Both the position numbers and the translations under genes were made by a program. The notes beneath the pieces are model-generated. The model saw only the letters and a list, made by a program, of their open reading frames with translations, had not been told where the DNA came from and made no database searches. From the NCBI GenBank assembly GCA_028280605.1, contig JANQLL010000072.1:1-44695 (forward strand): a stretch of DNA of 44,695 nucleotides, written 5' to 3'. This stretch comes from Candidatus Gastranaerophilales bacterium. Its GTDB lineage: Bacteria > Cyanobacteriota > Vampirovibrionia > Gastranaerophilales > JANQFW01. Position 1 is the first letter of the stretch. Each line of letters begins with the position of its first letter. Shown one piece after another: positions 18,303 to 27,161 of this stretch.

Positions 18303-18824
18303 CTAATAAACCTGATAGCTTGTAGGAAGTGGAGGCACTGGCTGATGCACTGCCGGAGAGATAGGTTGTGGCACCATTATTGGTGACAACATCGGGTAGT
18401 TGATAGGTGTTGCTGGAACTGGTGCTAGACCATTGTAAGGCACATATGTCGCCGGAACAGGAGCTAGTCCGTTATATGGTACATATGTTGCCGGGACAGG
18501 AGCTAGTCCGTTGTAAGGCACATATGTTGCAGAAACAGGGGCAAGCCCGTTATATGGTACATATGTTGCTGGTGCCGGAGCAAGAAGACCTCTGGACATC
18601 ACATCTCCCATCGGTGGCATTAATCCGTCGTAGCCGGGTAATCCTCCCGGCATTTTGGGTACAAGGTTAGCATCCGAAAAGATAGTATTACCTTTGCCCC
18701 CTTTGGATGTTCCTGAAGTGCCTGAAGAAGCTGACTTACCTTTAGTGTCACCTTTATTCTTTTCCATTTTTTTTATGAGGTTATTTAGCCTGTTTTTAGT
18801 TGATTTACTAATGCTCTTACTCAT
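18303..18824 (-). CDS. Proline-rich tandem repeat protein
   Basis: A 173-residue protein with a basic Lys/Ser/Gly-rich N-terminal third (residues 1-46) and a Pro-rich rest. The centre has four copies of a 13-residue unit, ATYVPYNGLAPVP, and the tail is rich in P, V and Q. No signal peptide and no membrane segment are seen. Such Tyr-Pro-rich repeats are common in surface, adhesive or scaffold proteins, but I cannot assign a role. SD AGAGGT is well placed. The promoter carries the TAGCAATT-N19-TATAGT layout. Confidence 0.75.
   Translation of the reverse strand: MSKSISKSTKNRLNNLIKKMEKNKGDTKGKSASSGTSGTSKGGKGNTIFSDANLVPKMPGGLPGYDGLMPPMGDVMSRGLLAPAPATYVPYNGLAPVSATYVPYNGLAPVPATYVPYNGLAPVPATYVPYNGLAPVPATPINYPMLSPIMVPQPISPAVHQPVPPLPTSYQVY
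18409..18564. repeat. Four tandem 39-bp repeats inside the proline-rich gene
   Basis: Units at 18409-18447, 18448-18486, 18487-18525 and 18526-18564, with a partial fifth unit after. Units 1 and 3 share TTGTAAGGC while 2 and 4 share TTATATGGT, so the array probably grew by duplication of a 78-bp block. Length variation between strains is expected. Confidence 0.9.
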
Positions 18825-19530
18825 CTCATACCTCTGGTAACTTATTGTCTCTTTGCCATTACTGGTAAAATATTTTTTTCATAAATATATTTAGTTTGAC
18901 TCTCTATATACTATAAAAAAAATATAAGGTATGAAATTGCTATAAACGATAAAAATAAAATATAAAAAAATTAAAATATTAAGAAGATATACCCCAATAT
19001 ACTAAAATTAAAAGCGGAAATAATCATTATAGGTACTAGAATATGCCTGTATTCAACTAATTTTGCATACACAAATTCGAATATATAAGTCATATATTTT
19101 TCCTTCTCTCAAATATAGCCATTTAAAACATATAAGGAATTAATAAACCTTTTTATCTATCCTTCATTCAATCTTTTACATACTGGAAAGTAAGTTAAAG
19201 TTGTGATTATGTAAGTAATTATATGTATTGCACAAGAATTTTATATAGCTCGGGAGAATGATATTGAGTTCTTTGTTATAGCCCGGCTTGATTAAGATAG
19301 CTGGCAAAATGCAATTAAATAAAGTGATTTACAATTTATATTTAATAAATATAAAACATTTTATTCATTAAAATATGTAAACTAATGCAAAAAAGAGGAC
19401 TTGCTCCATCTTTAAACGGTCAGCTCCATCTTGAGTTGAATATACAAAATTTTGTATAACTCTTTTCAATTTACCAATAGAGGTATCAAGGTGCTGCTTA
19501 AAAGTAGAAAGGAAAGCATATACAACACAA
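18825..19530. other. AT-rich gap with promoter of the proline-rich gene and a paired direct repeat
   Basis: The first 120 bases hold the minus-strand promoter: TAGCAATT (18942-18935), 19 bases, TATAGT (18915-18910), then a GAGAG box. A 10-base direct repeat GCTCCATCTT occurs at 19403-19412 and 19423-19432, exactly 20 bases apart (two helical turns), which is the usual layout of a regulator site. No credible ORF is seen. Confidence 0.45.
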
Positions 19531-19555
19531 AAAAAAAGAGGTGGCAATAGCCACC
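19531..19555 (-). terminator. Intrinsic terminator of the RND efflux operon
   Basis: Hairpin GGTGGC-aata-GCCACC at 19540-19555; on the minus strand it is followed by nine or more T. It lies 120 bases after the outer membrane factor stop codon. Confidence 0.85.
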
Positions 19556-19675
19556 CCCAAATAAAAAGTTCTTAACAAATGTCCATCGATAACAGTGAAA
19601 TTATTTATAATCGATGCGTACACCTTAAGCCAATCAATGACTTAAAGGTAATCAGTAAGAGGTGGTGACTACCAC

Positions 19676-21025
19676 CTAGGTGTTTTCATTGTTCTCAGGT
19701 AATATTTTACCGATTGCTCTTTCTAATGCCGCAACCGCAACATTATAATCGTGCAATGCTCTATAATACTGTAGCTTTACATTTCTATAAGTTAACTCAG
19801 CGTCCTTTAACTCAATAGGATCACCCTCGCCAACGTTGTATCGACCACTGGCAAGATCATAGCTTTCTTTAGCTTGTTTTAATGCAACTTTGGCCACAGG
19901 TATTCTCCTTTGAGACTCTATAAAGTTAACATGAGCTTCTTTTATTTCGTAATAAATATTTTGTCTTACAGTCTCGGCTTCCATTAAATCCTTTTGATAC
20001 TCAGCTTTAGCTTCATCTACCTGCTTTTTTATTGAATATGCATTAAATAAAGGTATTTGAAAGCTAAAGCCCAAGTTCCACCCCGGATCAATGTTAGAAT
20101 TATTTCCCTGTACCGAATACCCGGCGGATCCTTTTAAATCGGGGAAATAAATTTTATTTGCCAGACTGATATACTTCTTATCAGCATTGGTTTTTATCAC
20201 CGCAGACTTATAATCAGGCCGCTTCTCATAAGCAATATTCAAGGCCTCATCAAAGTTATACTGTTTTTCTTTATACTCAAGCTGGTCTTTTAAAGTATAC
20301 TCAGGTGGCGCAGCTATCCCCATTGCTCTGTTAAGATTTGCAATAGCCACATCAATATCGTTATCAGCCTGAATTAGTTGTAGTCTCGCATTACTAAGAT
20401 TTACCTCTGCTGTAAGTACATCTATTTTAGGCCTGGTTCCAACTTTATAAAAAGCTTCAGCTCTTTCTAAATGTTGCTTGTATAGCTTAACCGACTCTAT
20501 TATTACTTTTTTATTGTGATAAGTTAGTAATAGCTGATAATAAGCCCTTTTAACATCGAACACTATATTATTTTTAGTTGTTTTTAGCTGATGTTTAGAG
20601 ATTTTATGATAGTCTTTGCTAATATCAATAGCTGTACCGGTTTTACCAAAGTCACTAATTAGCTGGTTAACAGACACTCCACCCAGTTCATAAGAGTTAA
20701 ACGAGTCATCGTTAATAAAGCGCCTATTTGGTCCGGCTAAAGAACTATTCACTCTGGAAAATCCGGTTGATAAAGATAATTTAGGGAAATGCTTACTTTT
20801 CTCTATACCTATTTTACTGTTATATATATGTGTATTGCTTATGGCCGCTTTTATCGCCGGATTGTTATTCAATGCAATATCAATACATCTAGACATAGTT
20901 AAGTTTGCATTTTTTTCTATACCGCTTTTGATGACACTAACCTTTTTTTCCTCAGCAAAAGCTGCACCAGCGGCTATATTAATTAAAAGAGCCAGTATGA
21001 CCAGTTGCTTAATTAACTTTCTCAT
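19676..21025 (-). CDS. TolC-type outer membrane efflux protein
   Basis: The outer membrane channel of a tripartite efflux pump. It has a signal peptide (MRKLIKQLVILALLINIAAGAAFA) and two repeated OEP halves of coiled-coil helices, with typical YNVGEGDPIELKDAE and YKVGTRPKIDVLTAEVNL motifs in the corresponding places. I prefer ATG at 21025 over the TTG at 21031, because AGGAGG lies 8 bases before the ATG and only 2 before the TTG; this gives 449 residues. It overlaps the RND gene by 17 bases, so translation is coupled. A 7-bp hairpin AGGTGGT-gact-ACCACCT (19660-19677) overlaps its stop codon. Confidence 0.92.
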   Translation of the reverse strand: MRKLIKQLVILALLINIAAGAAFAEEKKVSVIKSGIEKNANLTMSRCIDIALNNNPAIKAAISNTHIYNSKIGIEKSKHFPKLSLSTGFSRVNSSLAGPNRRFINDDSFNSYELGGVSVNQLISDFGKTGTAIDISKDYHKISKHQLKTTKNNIVFDVKRAYYQLLLTYHNKKVIIESVKLYKQHLERAEAFYKVGTRPKIDVLTAEVNLSNARLQLIQADNDIDVAIANLNRAMGIAAPPEYTLKDQLEYKEKQYNFDEALNIAYEKRPDYKSAVIKTNADKKYISLANKIYFPDLKGSAGYSVQGNNSNIDPGWNLGFSFQIPLFNAYSIKKQVDEAKAEYQKDLMEAETVRQNIYYEIKEAHVNFIESQRRIPVAKVALKQAKESYDLASGRYNVGEGDPIELKDAELTYRNVKLQYYRALHDYNVAVAALERAIGKILPENNENT

Positions 21026-24000
21026 ATACAACTCCTCCTTCTTGTACGTTTAAATCATTATTATCGTTGTTGCTACTAAAATATTCTTTTATAGATTGAA
21101 TTAAAGCATAAATAGCAGGAACTAAAAATGTCCCTATCGCCGCAGCAGCTATCATACCGCCGAACACTGCAATGCCTATTGAGCGTCTACTTTCAGCACC
21201 AGCCCCCATAGCAGTAACTAAAGGAATAATACTAAAGATAAATGATAACACAGTCATCATAACCGCTCTAAATCTTAACTTCGCAGCAGTTATTGCAGCT
21301 TCTTTAATTGGCATTCCCGCTTCTCTTTGTTTCTTAGCGAATTCAACAATAAGGATGGCGTGTTTGGTAGCCATACCAATAAGCATCACCAAACCAATTT
21401 GAGAATACATATTCAAACTGCCCCCGGTAAAGAACATAGCCATCAAGCCACCCAGAATGGCAACCGGCGCGACTAGTATTACCGCAAAAGGTATTGTCCA
21501 GCTCTCATACAGAGCGACAAGGAATAAATACACAAATACTATTGCCAATCCTAGAATTATAAACGTTTGACCGGATGATTCTTTTTCTTGTTTAGATGTC
21601 CCAGACCAAGTATAAGCATAACCTTCCGGTAATATTTTTTCCGCAAGTTCTTCCATAGCAGTTAGTGCTTCTCCAGAACTGGCTCCAAAAGCAGCAGCAC
21701 CTTTAATACTAACTGATCTAAATAAATTATATCTGTTTAATTTTCTAGGACCCACTTTAGAATCAATATCTACTAAAACATTGAGTGGCAGCATTTTACC
21801 GTCTTTGTTTCTGACGTATAGGTTGCTTATATCGTCTAAAGAATTTCTAAATTGCTTGTCAGCCTGCATTTTAACCTGAAATACTCGTCCAAGCTTGTTA
21901 AAATCATTAACATACAATGATCCTAACTGAATTCCAAGCGTGTTATATATATCAGAGATTGGAACACCTTGAGCCAAGGCTTTCTCTCTATCTACATCAA
22001 TAAACACCTGCGGCAAGTTTGCCTGATAAGTAGTAAAAACTCTTTGTAATCTAGGATCTGTATTAGCTGCAAATATTAGCTTCCAAGCTGTTTCAGCCAG
22101 TTCCTGTGGGGTATGATCACCTATATCTTGCAACATAAAATCAAACCCGCCAAACATACTTAAACCAGTAATAGAAGGCGGCACAAATGCAAAAAGGTTA
22201 CCCTCTTCTAACATGCCGTATCTTCCGTAAATTTGACCAAGTATTGCTTCTAATGATTTATCAGGTGTTGTTCTTTTGTCCCATGGATCTAGTATCGCAA
22301 TAATAATAGCTGAGTTCGATCCATCCCAGCCGCAATGGCCGATTACTCTACTGATACCGGGTATTTGTTGTATACCTGCCTCCACTTTTTTAGATACTTC
22401 GCTGGTTCTTTGTAATGAAGCACCATCAGGCAGTTGTAAACTCGCTAAAATAACCCCTTGATCCTCTTGTGGTAAAAAGCCAGTAGGTACAAACTTAAAT
22501 AACGCAACACTGCTACCAACTAACACACCAAGGGTTAATACAATAACAGCAGGCCTTTTAATAAGATCTTTAGCTATATCAATATATAGTTTAGTAAAGT
22601 AATCAAATAATCTGTTAAACCAACCAAATAGCTTCTTACTGGTGCTTGTTTTACTGGTTTTTATTATGGTTGCACATAGCGCAGGTGCTAGTGTAAGAGC
22701 TATTAATGAAGATATAGTAACTGCTATAGATATAGAAGAAGCGAAATGCTTATATAGCTTACCAGAAATCCCAGGCAGAAAAGCAACTGGTACAAATACC
22801 GCTAATAATACCGCTGTGGTTGCAATAATTGCACCACTAACTTCTTGCATTGTTTTAAGTGCAGCTTCTTTAGGGCTTACGCCTTTTTCTAAATGCCTTT
22901 GTACGTTTTCAATAACTACAATTGCATCGTCAACTACAATGCCTACTGCAAGGACTAACCCAAACATAGTAAGGGTGTTAATGGTAAATCCTAGTGCCTG
23001 TAATGCAGCAAATGTACCTATCACAGATACTGGTATCGCTATAACCGGGATTAAAGTAGCTCTGCTGTTTTGTAAAAATACAAAAGTAACGCCAGCTACC
23101 AGCAATAACGCTATTATTAGTGTTATTACCAGTTCTTTAAGTGATTCTTTTATGAATTTGGTATCATTCCATACTGTATTGACTTCTATACCTTCCGGAA
23201 AGGTGGCTGATAAGGCTTCAACGTCTTTTATTACTCTATCTGCAACATCTATTGCGTTAGCATCACTTAGTTGAGTAACGGATAAAGCAATTATATCTTT
23301 TGAATCCACTCTCCCGAAGGAACTATAAGATGTTGCCCCGAGTTCTACTTTTGCTATATCTTTTAATCTGATTAGAGAACCGTCTTTATTTGCTCTTATA
23401 ATTATATTTTCAAATTCTTGAGGGCTCTTAAATCTGCCCTTTGTAACTATAGGAAAATTAAACTGCTGTTCTTTATACATAGGCTCTTGCCCGATACTGC
23501 CGACAGCAACCTGAACGTTTTGGGCTCTTATTGCATTTTTTACATCAGTGACAGTAAGTCCCAGACCTGCCATTTTTTCAGGGTTTGTCCAGATTCTCAT
23601 ACTGTAATCCTTCACCCCGAACAGCGTAACTTCAGCAACGCCGGGCAGTCTTGCAATTTTATCTTTTAACTGAATTGAAGCAAAGTTATGCAAAAACAAA
23701 CCATCGTATTGGTTGCTTTTTGAACTTACGCTAAGAACCAGTATGCCCGGACCTCCGACTGTTTGCTTTACACTAAGCCCTTGCCTTTTTACTTCTTCCG
23801 GCAACCTGGGGGTGGCAAGAGAAAGTCTGTTTTGGACGTTTACAACTGCCATATCTGGATCAGTGCCAACTTTAAAAAATACACTTAAGCTATATACCCC
23901 GTTAGAGCTTGATGACTCCATGTATAGCATATCTTCTACACCATTAATCTCTGATTCTATTGGTGCGGCAATTGTTTCTTCAATAACTTCTGCGTTAGCG

Positions 24001-24155
24001 CCTGGATATGCTGTTCTTACAACAACCTGAGGGGGTGTAATTAAAGGATATTTTTCAAGAGGCAAAAGAGTCATGGAGATTAATCCGACCAGGACTATCA
24101 GCATAGATATTACTACTGCAAATCGAGGTCTAAATATAAAGAATTTACTGAACAT
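21009..24155 (-). CDS. RND multidrug efflux pump, HAE1 (AcrB/MexB) family
   Basis: A 1048-residue inner membrane proton antiporter of normal family length. It has an N-terminal membrane helix, two large periplasmic loops and the TM4 proton-relay Asp pair D409-D410 in LAVGIVVDDAIVV. The GxxLxxxDxP-like parts and the second-half TM segments (IVFVYLFLVALYESW) are intact. HAE1 pumps expel drugs, dyes, bile salts or fatty acids through a TolC-type channel. The start ATG shares one base with the stop of the adaptor gene (TAATG), and the 3' end overlaps the outer membrane factor, so adaptor, pump and channel form one tight operon. Confidence 0.96.
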   Translation of the reverse strand: MFSKFFIFRPRFAVVISMLIVLVGLISMTLLPLEKYPLITPPQVVVRTAYPGANAEVIEETIAAPIESEINGVEDMLYMESSSSNGVYSLSVFFKVGTDPDMAVVNVQNRLSLATPRLPEEVKRQGLSVKQTVGGPGILVLSVSSKSNQYDGLFLHNFASIQLKDKIARLPGVAEVTLFGVKDYSMRIWTNPEKMAGLGLTVTDVKNAIRAQNVQVAVGSIGQEPMYKEQQFNFPIVTKGRFKSPQEFENIIIRANKDGSLIRLKDIAKVELGATSYSSFGRVDSKDIIALSVTQLSDANAIDVADRVIKDVEALSATFPEGIEVNTVWNDTKFIKESLKELVITLIIALLLVAGVTFVFLQNSRATLIPVIAIPVSVIGTFAALQALGFTINTLTMFGLVLAVGIVVDDAIVVIENVQRHLEKGVSPKEAALKTMQEVSGAIIATTAVLLAVFVPVAFLPGISGKLYKHFASSISIAVTISSLIALTLAPALCATIIKTSKTSTSKKLFGWFNRLFDYFTKLYIDIAKDLIKRPAVIVLTLGVLVGSSVALFKFVPTGFLPQEDQGVILASLQLPDGASLQRTSEVSKKVEAGIQQIPGISRVIGHCGWDGSNSAIIIAILDPWDKRTTPDKSLEAILGQIYGRYGMLEEGNLFAFVPPSITGLSMFGGFDFMLQDIGDHTPQELAETAWKLIFAANTDPRLQRVFTTYQANLPQVFIDVDREKALAQGVPISDIYNTLGIQLGSLYVNDFNKLGRVFQVKMQADKQFRNSLDDISNLYVRNKDGKMLPLNVLVDIDSKVGPRKLNRYNLFRSVSIKGAAAFGASSGEALTAMEELAEKILPEGYAYTWSGTSKQEKESSGQTFIILGLAIVFVYLFLVALYESWTIPFAVILVAPVAILGGLMAMFFTGGSLNMYSQIGLVMLIGMATKHAILIVEFAKKQREAGMPIKEAAITAAKLRFRAVMMTVLSFIFSIIPLVTAMGAGAESRRSIGIAVFGGMIAAAAIGTFLVPAIYALIQSIKEYFSSNNDNNDLNVQEGGVVYEKVN

Positions 24156-25312
24156 TAGTTGCCTCCTTTTTTCTTCATAGGCATTTTAGGCATTTGAGAG
24201 GCAAGCATTACAGACATTTGTGGCCTTATTTTTAGAAGGCTGGAACCAACTATTTTGTCACCTGCTTTTAGACCTTCTTTTACAATCCAGTAAGTGTCGT
24301 GTTCGCCTTCTACTTTTATTCTTTTTACTTGAACAATATTATCTTTTCCTAGTGTATAAACATATTTACCAACGCCGTCTTCTAAGACCAAGGCTTGTTT
24401 AACAACAACTTTGGGAGTTGGCATATTGTTATATAACAGTACATTTACATACTGTCCAGGTATTAATAGGCTATCCTTATTTTTAAATTCGGCCCTAAGT
24501 TTAATGGTACCGGTTGTTTCGTCTATTTTGTTATCAGAAAAATTAAGAATACCGTCATTACCAAACTTTGTACCATCAGAGAATTTTAGGCCTACTTTTA
24601 AATTATTGTCTTTTTTGCCGGCTAGTTTGTATTTAGTATAGTCTATTGCTGGTACGTTAAAACTTACATTAACAGGGTTGAATTTTACAATAGACGCAAG
24701 TGCCTTGGACTGAGGGCCTACAAAGTTCCCCAGTGTGATATTGACACTGCCTATTTTACCGTTAATTGGTGAATAAATTTCAGTGTAACCTAAATTTATT
24801 TCAGCTTCTTTTAGGCATGCAACTTTAGCTTTAATACTAGCTTGTGACTTTTGAACAGCTGCAAGACTGTTATCATATTTAGATTTGCTTATGTAGTCAT
24901 TTTTTATTAGTTCTTGTGCCCTTACCAGGTTCTTTTTTAGTTCTTCTAAAGAAGCTTTTTCTTTTAATATATCGGCTTTTGATCTTTCAACAGCTGCAAT
25001 ATACTCTTTTTGCTCAATTCTATAGAGTAAGTCGCCTTTTTTGACCATTTGTCCTTCTTTAAAGTATCTTTTATCAAGATACCCTTTAACTCTGGCTCTT
25101 ACATCCACTTTGTCCTGGGTTCTTACTCGTCCTACATACTCTTTAACCTCTATAATATCTTGCTTTTTTATTGTTTCGAGTTTAACAATAGGAGGTGGCA
25201 TTTTAGATATTTGTTGCATTTGCTGCCTTTTCATTTTTTTCATAGATAAGGCGTGATTTATACCAAAGCCTAGTGCTCCTAAAATAATTAGAATGACTAT
25301 AATTTTTTTCAT
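24155..25312 (-). CDS. Periplasmic adaptor (membrane fusion) protein of RND pump
   Basis: A 385-residue HlyD/AcrA-family adaptor. It has one N-terminal membrane anchor (IIVILIILGALGFGI) without a lipobox Cys, followed by the biotinyl-lipoyl half RVRTQDKVDVRARVKGYL, a coiled-coil hairpin (about 100-165), the second lipoyl half INGKIG and a beta-barrel with LIPGQYVNV. The C-terminus is Met/Lys-rich (QMPKMPMKKKGGN), and Met-rich patches also occur just after the anchor (MKKMKRQQMQQISKMPP), which may only reflect low complexity. Good SD (AGGATAGG). It begins 43 bases after the tetR gene. Confidence 0.94.
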   Translation of the reverse strand: MKKIIVILIILGALGFGINHALSMKKMKRQQMQQISKMPPPIVKLETIKKQDIIEVKEYVGRVRTQDKVDVRARVKGYLDKRYFKEGQMVKKGDLLYRIEQKEYIAAVERSKADILKEKASLEELKKNLVRAQELIKNDYISKSKYDNSLAAVQKSQASIKAKVACLKEAEINLGYTEIYSPINGKIGSVNITLGNFVGPQSKALASIVKFNPVNVSFNVPAIDYTKYKLAGKKDNNLKVGLKFSDGTKFGNDGILNFSDNKIDETTGTIKLRAEFKNKDSLLIPGQYVNVLLYNNMPTPKVVVKQALVLEDGVGKYVYTLGKDNIVQVKRIKVEGEHDTYWIVKEGLKAGDKIVGSSLLKIRPQMSVMLASQMPKMPMKKKGGN

Positions 25313-25355
25313 TTTCCTATCCTCTTTTACAGTACCTTCTTACTTATTTATTGAA

Positions 25356-25988
25356 TTAAGCGGATTTTATATCATTTATACCCGCTTTCAAAAAGTTTAC
25401 TGACCTTTTAACAAGTTGCTCTATCTGTTCTTTACTTGGTTCATCAGTCCCGAAGAGTTTATGCTTTACACCAATGCCTTTACATATGAACATTGTTTGA
25501 GCTATTACTTCAATGCAGCAAAAATTTACATCAAATTCATCAGCATCATAACCCAGCAAGCCTTTCATTATATCGTGAATAATTTGATAATGCGGCTCAA
25601 GCACATTTTTCATGATATAATCTTTAACTTCTAGTGTATAAGCTATATTTTCTTCATTTGACAATATTTTGTAGAACCAGCTGTCTTTTTCGTTACTAAA
25701 TATTGAAGACAGCCTTGATCTAACCAGTTCGGTTAGCTGGTCTTCCGGTTTGTATTGTTTTATATTTTTAAGAAATTTATATACATTGGTAAATTCATAA
25801 GCTTTTACGCAAGCTTCTTTAAACAAATTTTCTTTATTTCCAAAGTAATAATTAACAGAAACCTGATAAGTATTGGCTTCTTTGCATATATCCCTAATAG
25901 TAGTCGATTTATAACCTTTTTCTGCAAAGAGCTTGCAGGCTACTTCCAGAATTTCTTCCCTGGCATTCTTTTCCGAAACTTCGCTCAT
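25356..25988 (-). CDS. TetR-family regulator of the efflux operon (CecR-like)
   Basis: A 210-residue TetR protein. The N-terminal helix-turn-helix lies at about 8-55 with FAEKGYKSTTIRDICKEAN and VSVNYYFGNKENLF; the N-Y-Y/H-F form matches the CecR/YbiH group. The C-terminal ligand domain is about 80-205. It is the first gene of the pump operon, a common autoregulated design. A perfect palindrome with 8-base arms at 26114-26131 overlaps its likely promoter. SD AGGGGAAAAA-ATG. The ligand is unknown. Confidence 0.92.
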   Translation of the reverse strand: MSEVSEKNAREEILEVACKLFAEKGYKSTTIRDICKEANTYQVSVNYYFGNKENLFKEACVKAYEFTNVYKFLKNIKQYKPEDQLTELVRSRLSSIFSNEKDSWFYKILSNEENIAYTLEVKDYIMKNVLEPHYQIIHDIMKGLLGYDADEFDVNFCCIEVIAQTMFICKGIGVKHKLFGTDEPSKEQIEQLVKRSVNFLKAGINDIKSA

Positions 25989-26113
25989 TTTTTCCCCTAG
26001 TTTAAAATATTGTCTTGATTTATAAAGTTCTGATACTTTTAGTAAGTTTATGCTATATCAAAGCTTATAGTGATGGTATAAGAAAAGTGATTACCCTCAC
26101 TTAAAATGTTTGT

Positions 26114-26150
26114 ATAATACAGTTGTATTATGCAAGCGTATTAATGTCAA
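26114..26150 (-). promoter_or_regulatory. Promoter and palindromic operator of the tetR-efflux operon
   Basis: ATAATACA-gt-TGTATTAT at 26114-26131 is a palindrome with perfect 8-base arms, the usual size for TetR sites. On the minus strand TTGACA (26150-26145) is followed after 17 bases by TACAAC, which lies inside the palindrome, so bound repressor would block the -10 region. Confidence 0.6.
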
Positions 26151-26467
26151 GGTCAAAATTTTATTTTTTAGTAATTTGAAATTTTAAATACCAAAATATA
26201 CTGACTAAATGTAAGACAGTAAGCAAATATTAGTAATTATAAATATTTTGAATAATGTAAAACCACAGCTAAAAAAAATAAAAGATCCACAGCTTGTAAT
26301 TAGGAATGTCCCTTGTGTTTTTTATTTTGCCAAAAGAGTTTATGGTTTCCGAAAATAAACATTTTTATTATAATGCTCTATTATTCAAAATACAATCTTT
26401 TTTTATGTCATATTTTACAATATTTAACTTTTCAAAATGTATTTCTGAAAATAAAAAAAGAAGCTAA

Positions 26468-26585
26468 GGCAAGAGTGTAAACATGTAAAAATGGATGCTT
26501 TTCCAACACTTAAGAAAGCATCCATCTAAATAGATGCTGTGACTCATTTCAAGATGCCTCCATGTTTGCCTGACAATATTTTTTT
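26468..26585. ncRNA. Structured intergenic segment, small RNA or terminator candidate
   Basis: Nested inverted repeats: outer AAACATG (26479-26485) with CATGTTT (26561-26567) and GGCAA (26468-26472) with TTGCC (26566-26570); inner 11-bp perfect stem ATGGATGCTTT/AAAGCATCCAT (26491-26501, 26515-26525). A second stem CATCTA-aa-TAGATG (26523-26536) excludes part of the first. T-runs follow on both strands. No protein gene explains it. Direction is undecided; a small non-autonomous mobile element is an alternative. Confidence 0.4.
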
Positions 26586-26926
26586 GTAAGTGTTTACGTT
26601 AACACGATAAGGATTCTGAAATAATTGGAAAATTAGGGTATGCACTTATTAAGCAGCTTAACTAATTCTTATTCAATAATCTGTTTTGTAGGTGTTGAAT
26701 CAATAGTTTTTAATTAGGCATTTTTCTGCAAGTCTTGGAAGTGACTATTATAATTAATTTTAAAAATAGCATATATAAGCTTATAATAAAATATATTCCT
26801 GTTAAAATAGCCATAGTAAATACATTATAAGTGGTTATTTAAAAGATATATGGCTAGAGCGAGTTTAGAACATTTTACATTAAGCTGCTGCATAATCCCT
26901 GTCAGTGAAAGAAATTCAAGCTATAG
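26586..26926. other. Gap between structured segment and terminator, no protein gene seen
   Basis: An extended -10-like TGTTAAAAT lies near 26800 on the plus strand and could start an RNA of about 150 bases ending at the 26927-26967 hairpin. I see no coding pattern here. Confidence 0.3.
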
Positions 26927-26967
26927 AAAAAGACATGCCGGATAAAATTTATCCGGCATGTCTTTTT
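26927..26967. terminator. Very strong bidirectional terminator (20-bp arms)
   Basis: Perfect inverted repeat, arms 26927-26946 and 26948-26967, GACATGCCGG core with A5 and T5 ends. On the minus strand it ends the acsD-acsC-rplI transcript 195 bases after the rplI stop; on the plus strand it would end any RNA from the gap before it. Confidence 0.93.
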
Positions 26968-27161
26968 AAAATTTTATATAATTATGTATTTTTTAAAGCT
27001 TTTTACTGTGAAGAAAGAGTATTCATGCTAGCTCCAAGCAGTTGTGATAATATTCATAAGCTCTTGGTTTTCTTTAATATCGTTTGGCGTAGATATTGAA
27101 AGATGGTTATCCTTGGCATAACTTATAAGATCATTGACTATTTGGTTAACTTGTTGATTGC

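Noticed and set aside
18409..18564. Tandem repeats as a CRISPR array
   Set aside because: Units are directly adjacent with no spacers, keep the reading frame and encode a protein repeat.
19200..19375. Minus-strand frame of about 50 codons (…ILPAILIKPGYNKEL…)
   Set aside because: No start codon, no SD and no recognisable motif; AT-rich chance frame is the simpler view.
22642..23274. Long plus-strand open frame of 210 codons inside the RND pump gene
   Set aside because: It is antisense to a complete and well-conserved pump gene, has no family motif and no SD.
26795..26967. 6S RNA or tmRNA
   Set aside because: I cannot see the open-bubble form of 6S or the tRNA-like ends and tag frame of tmRNA.
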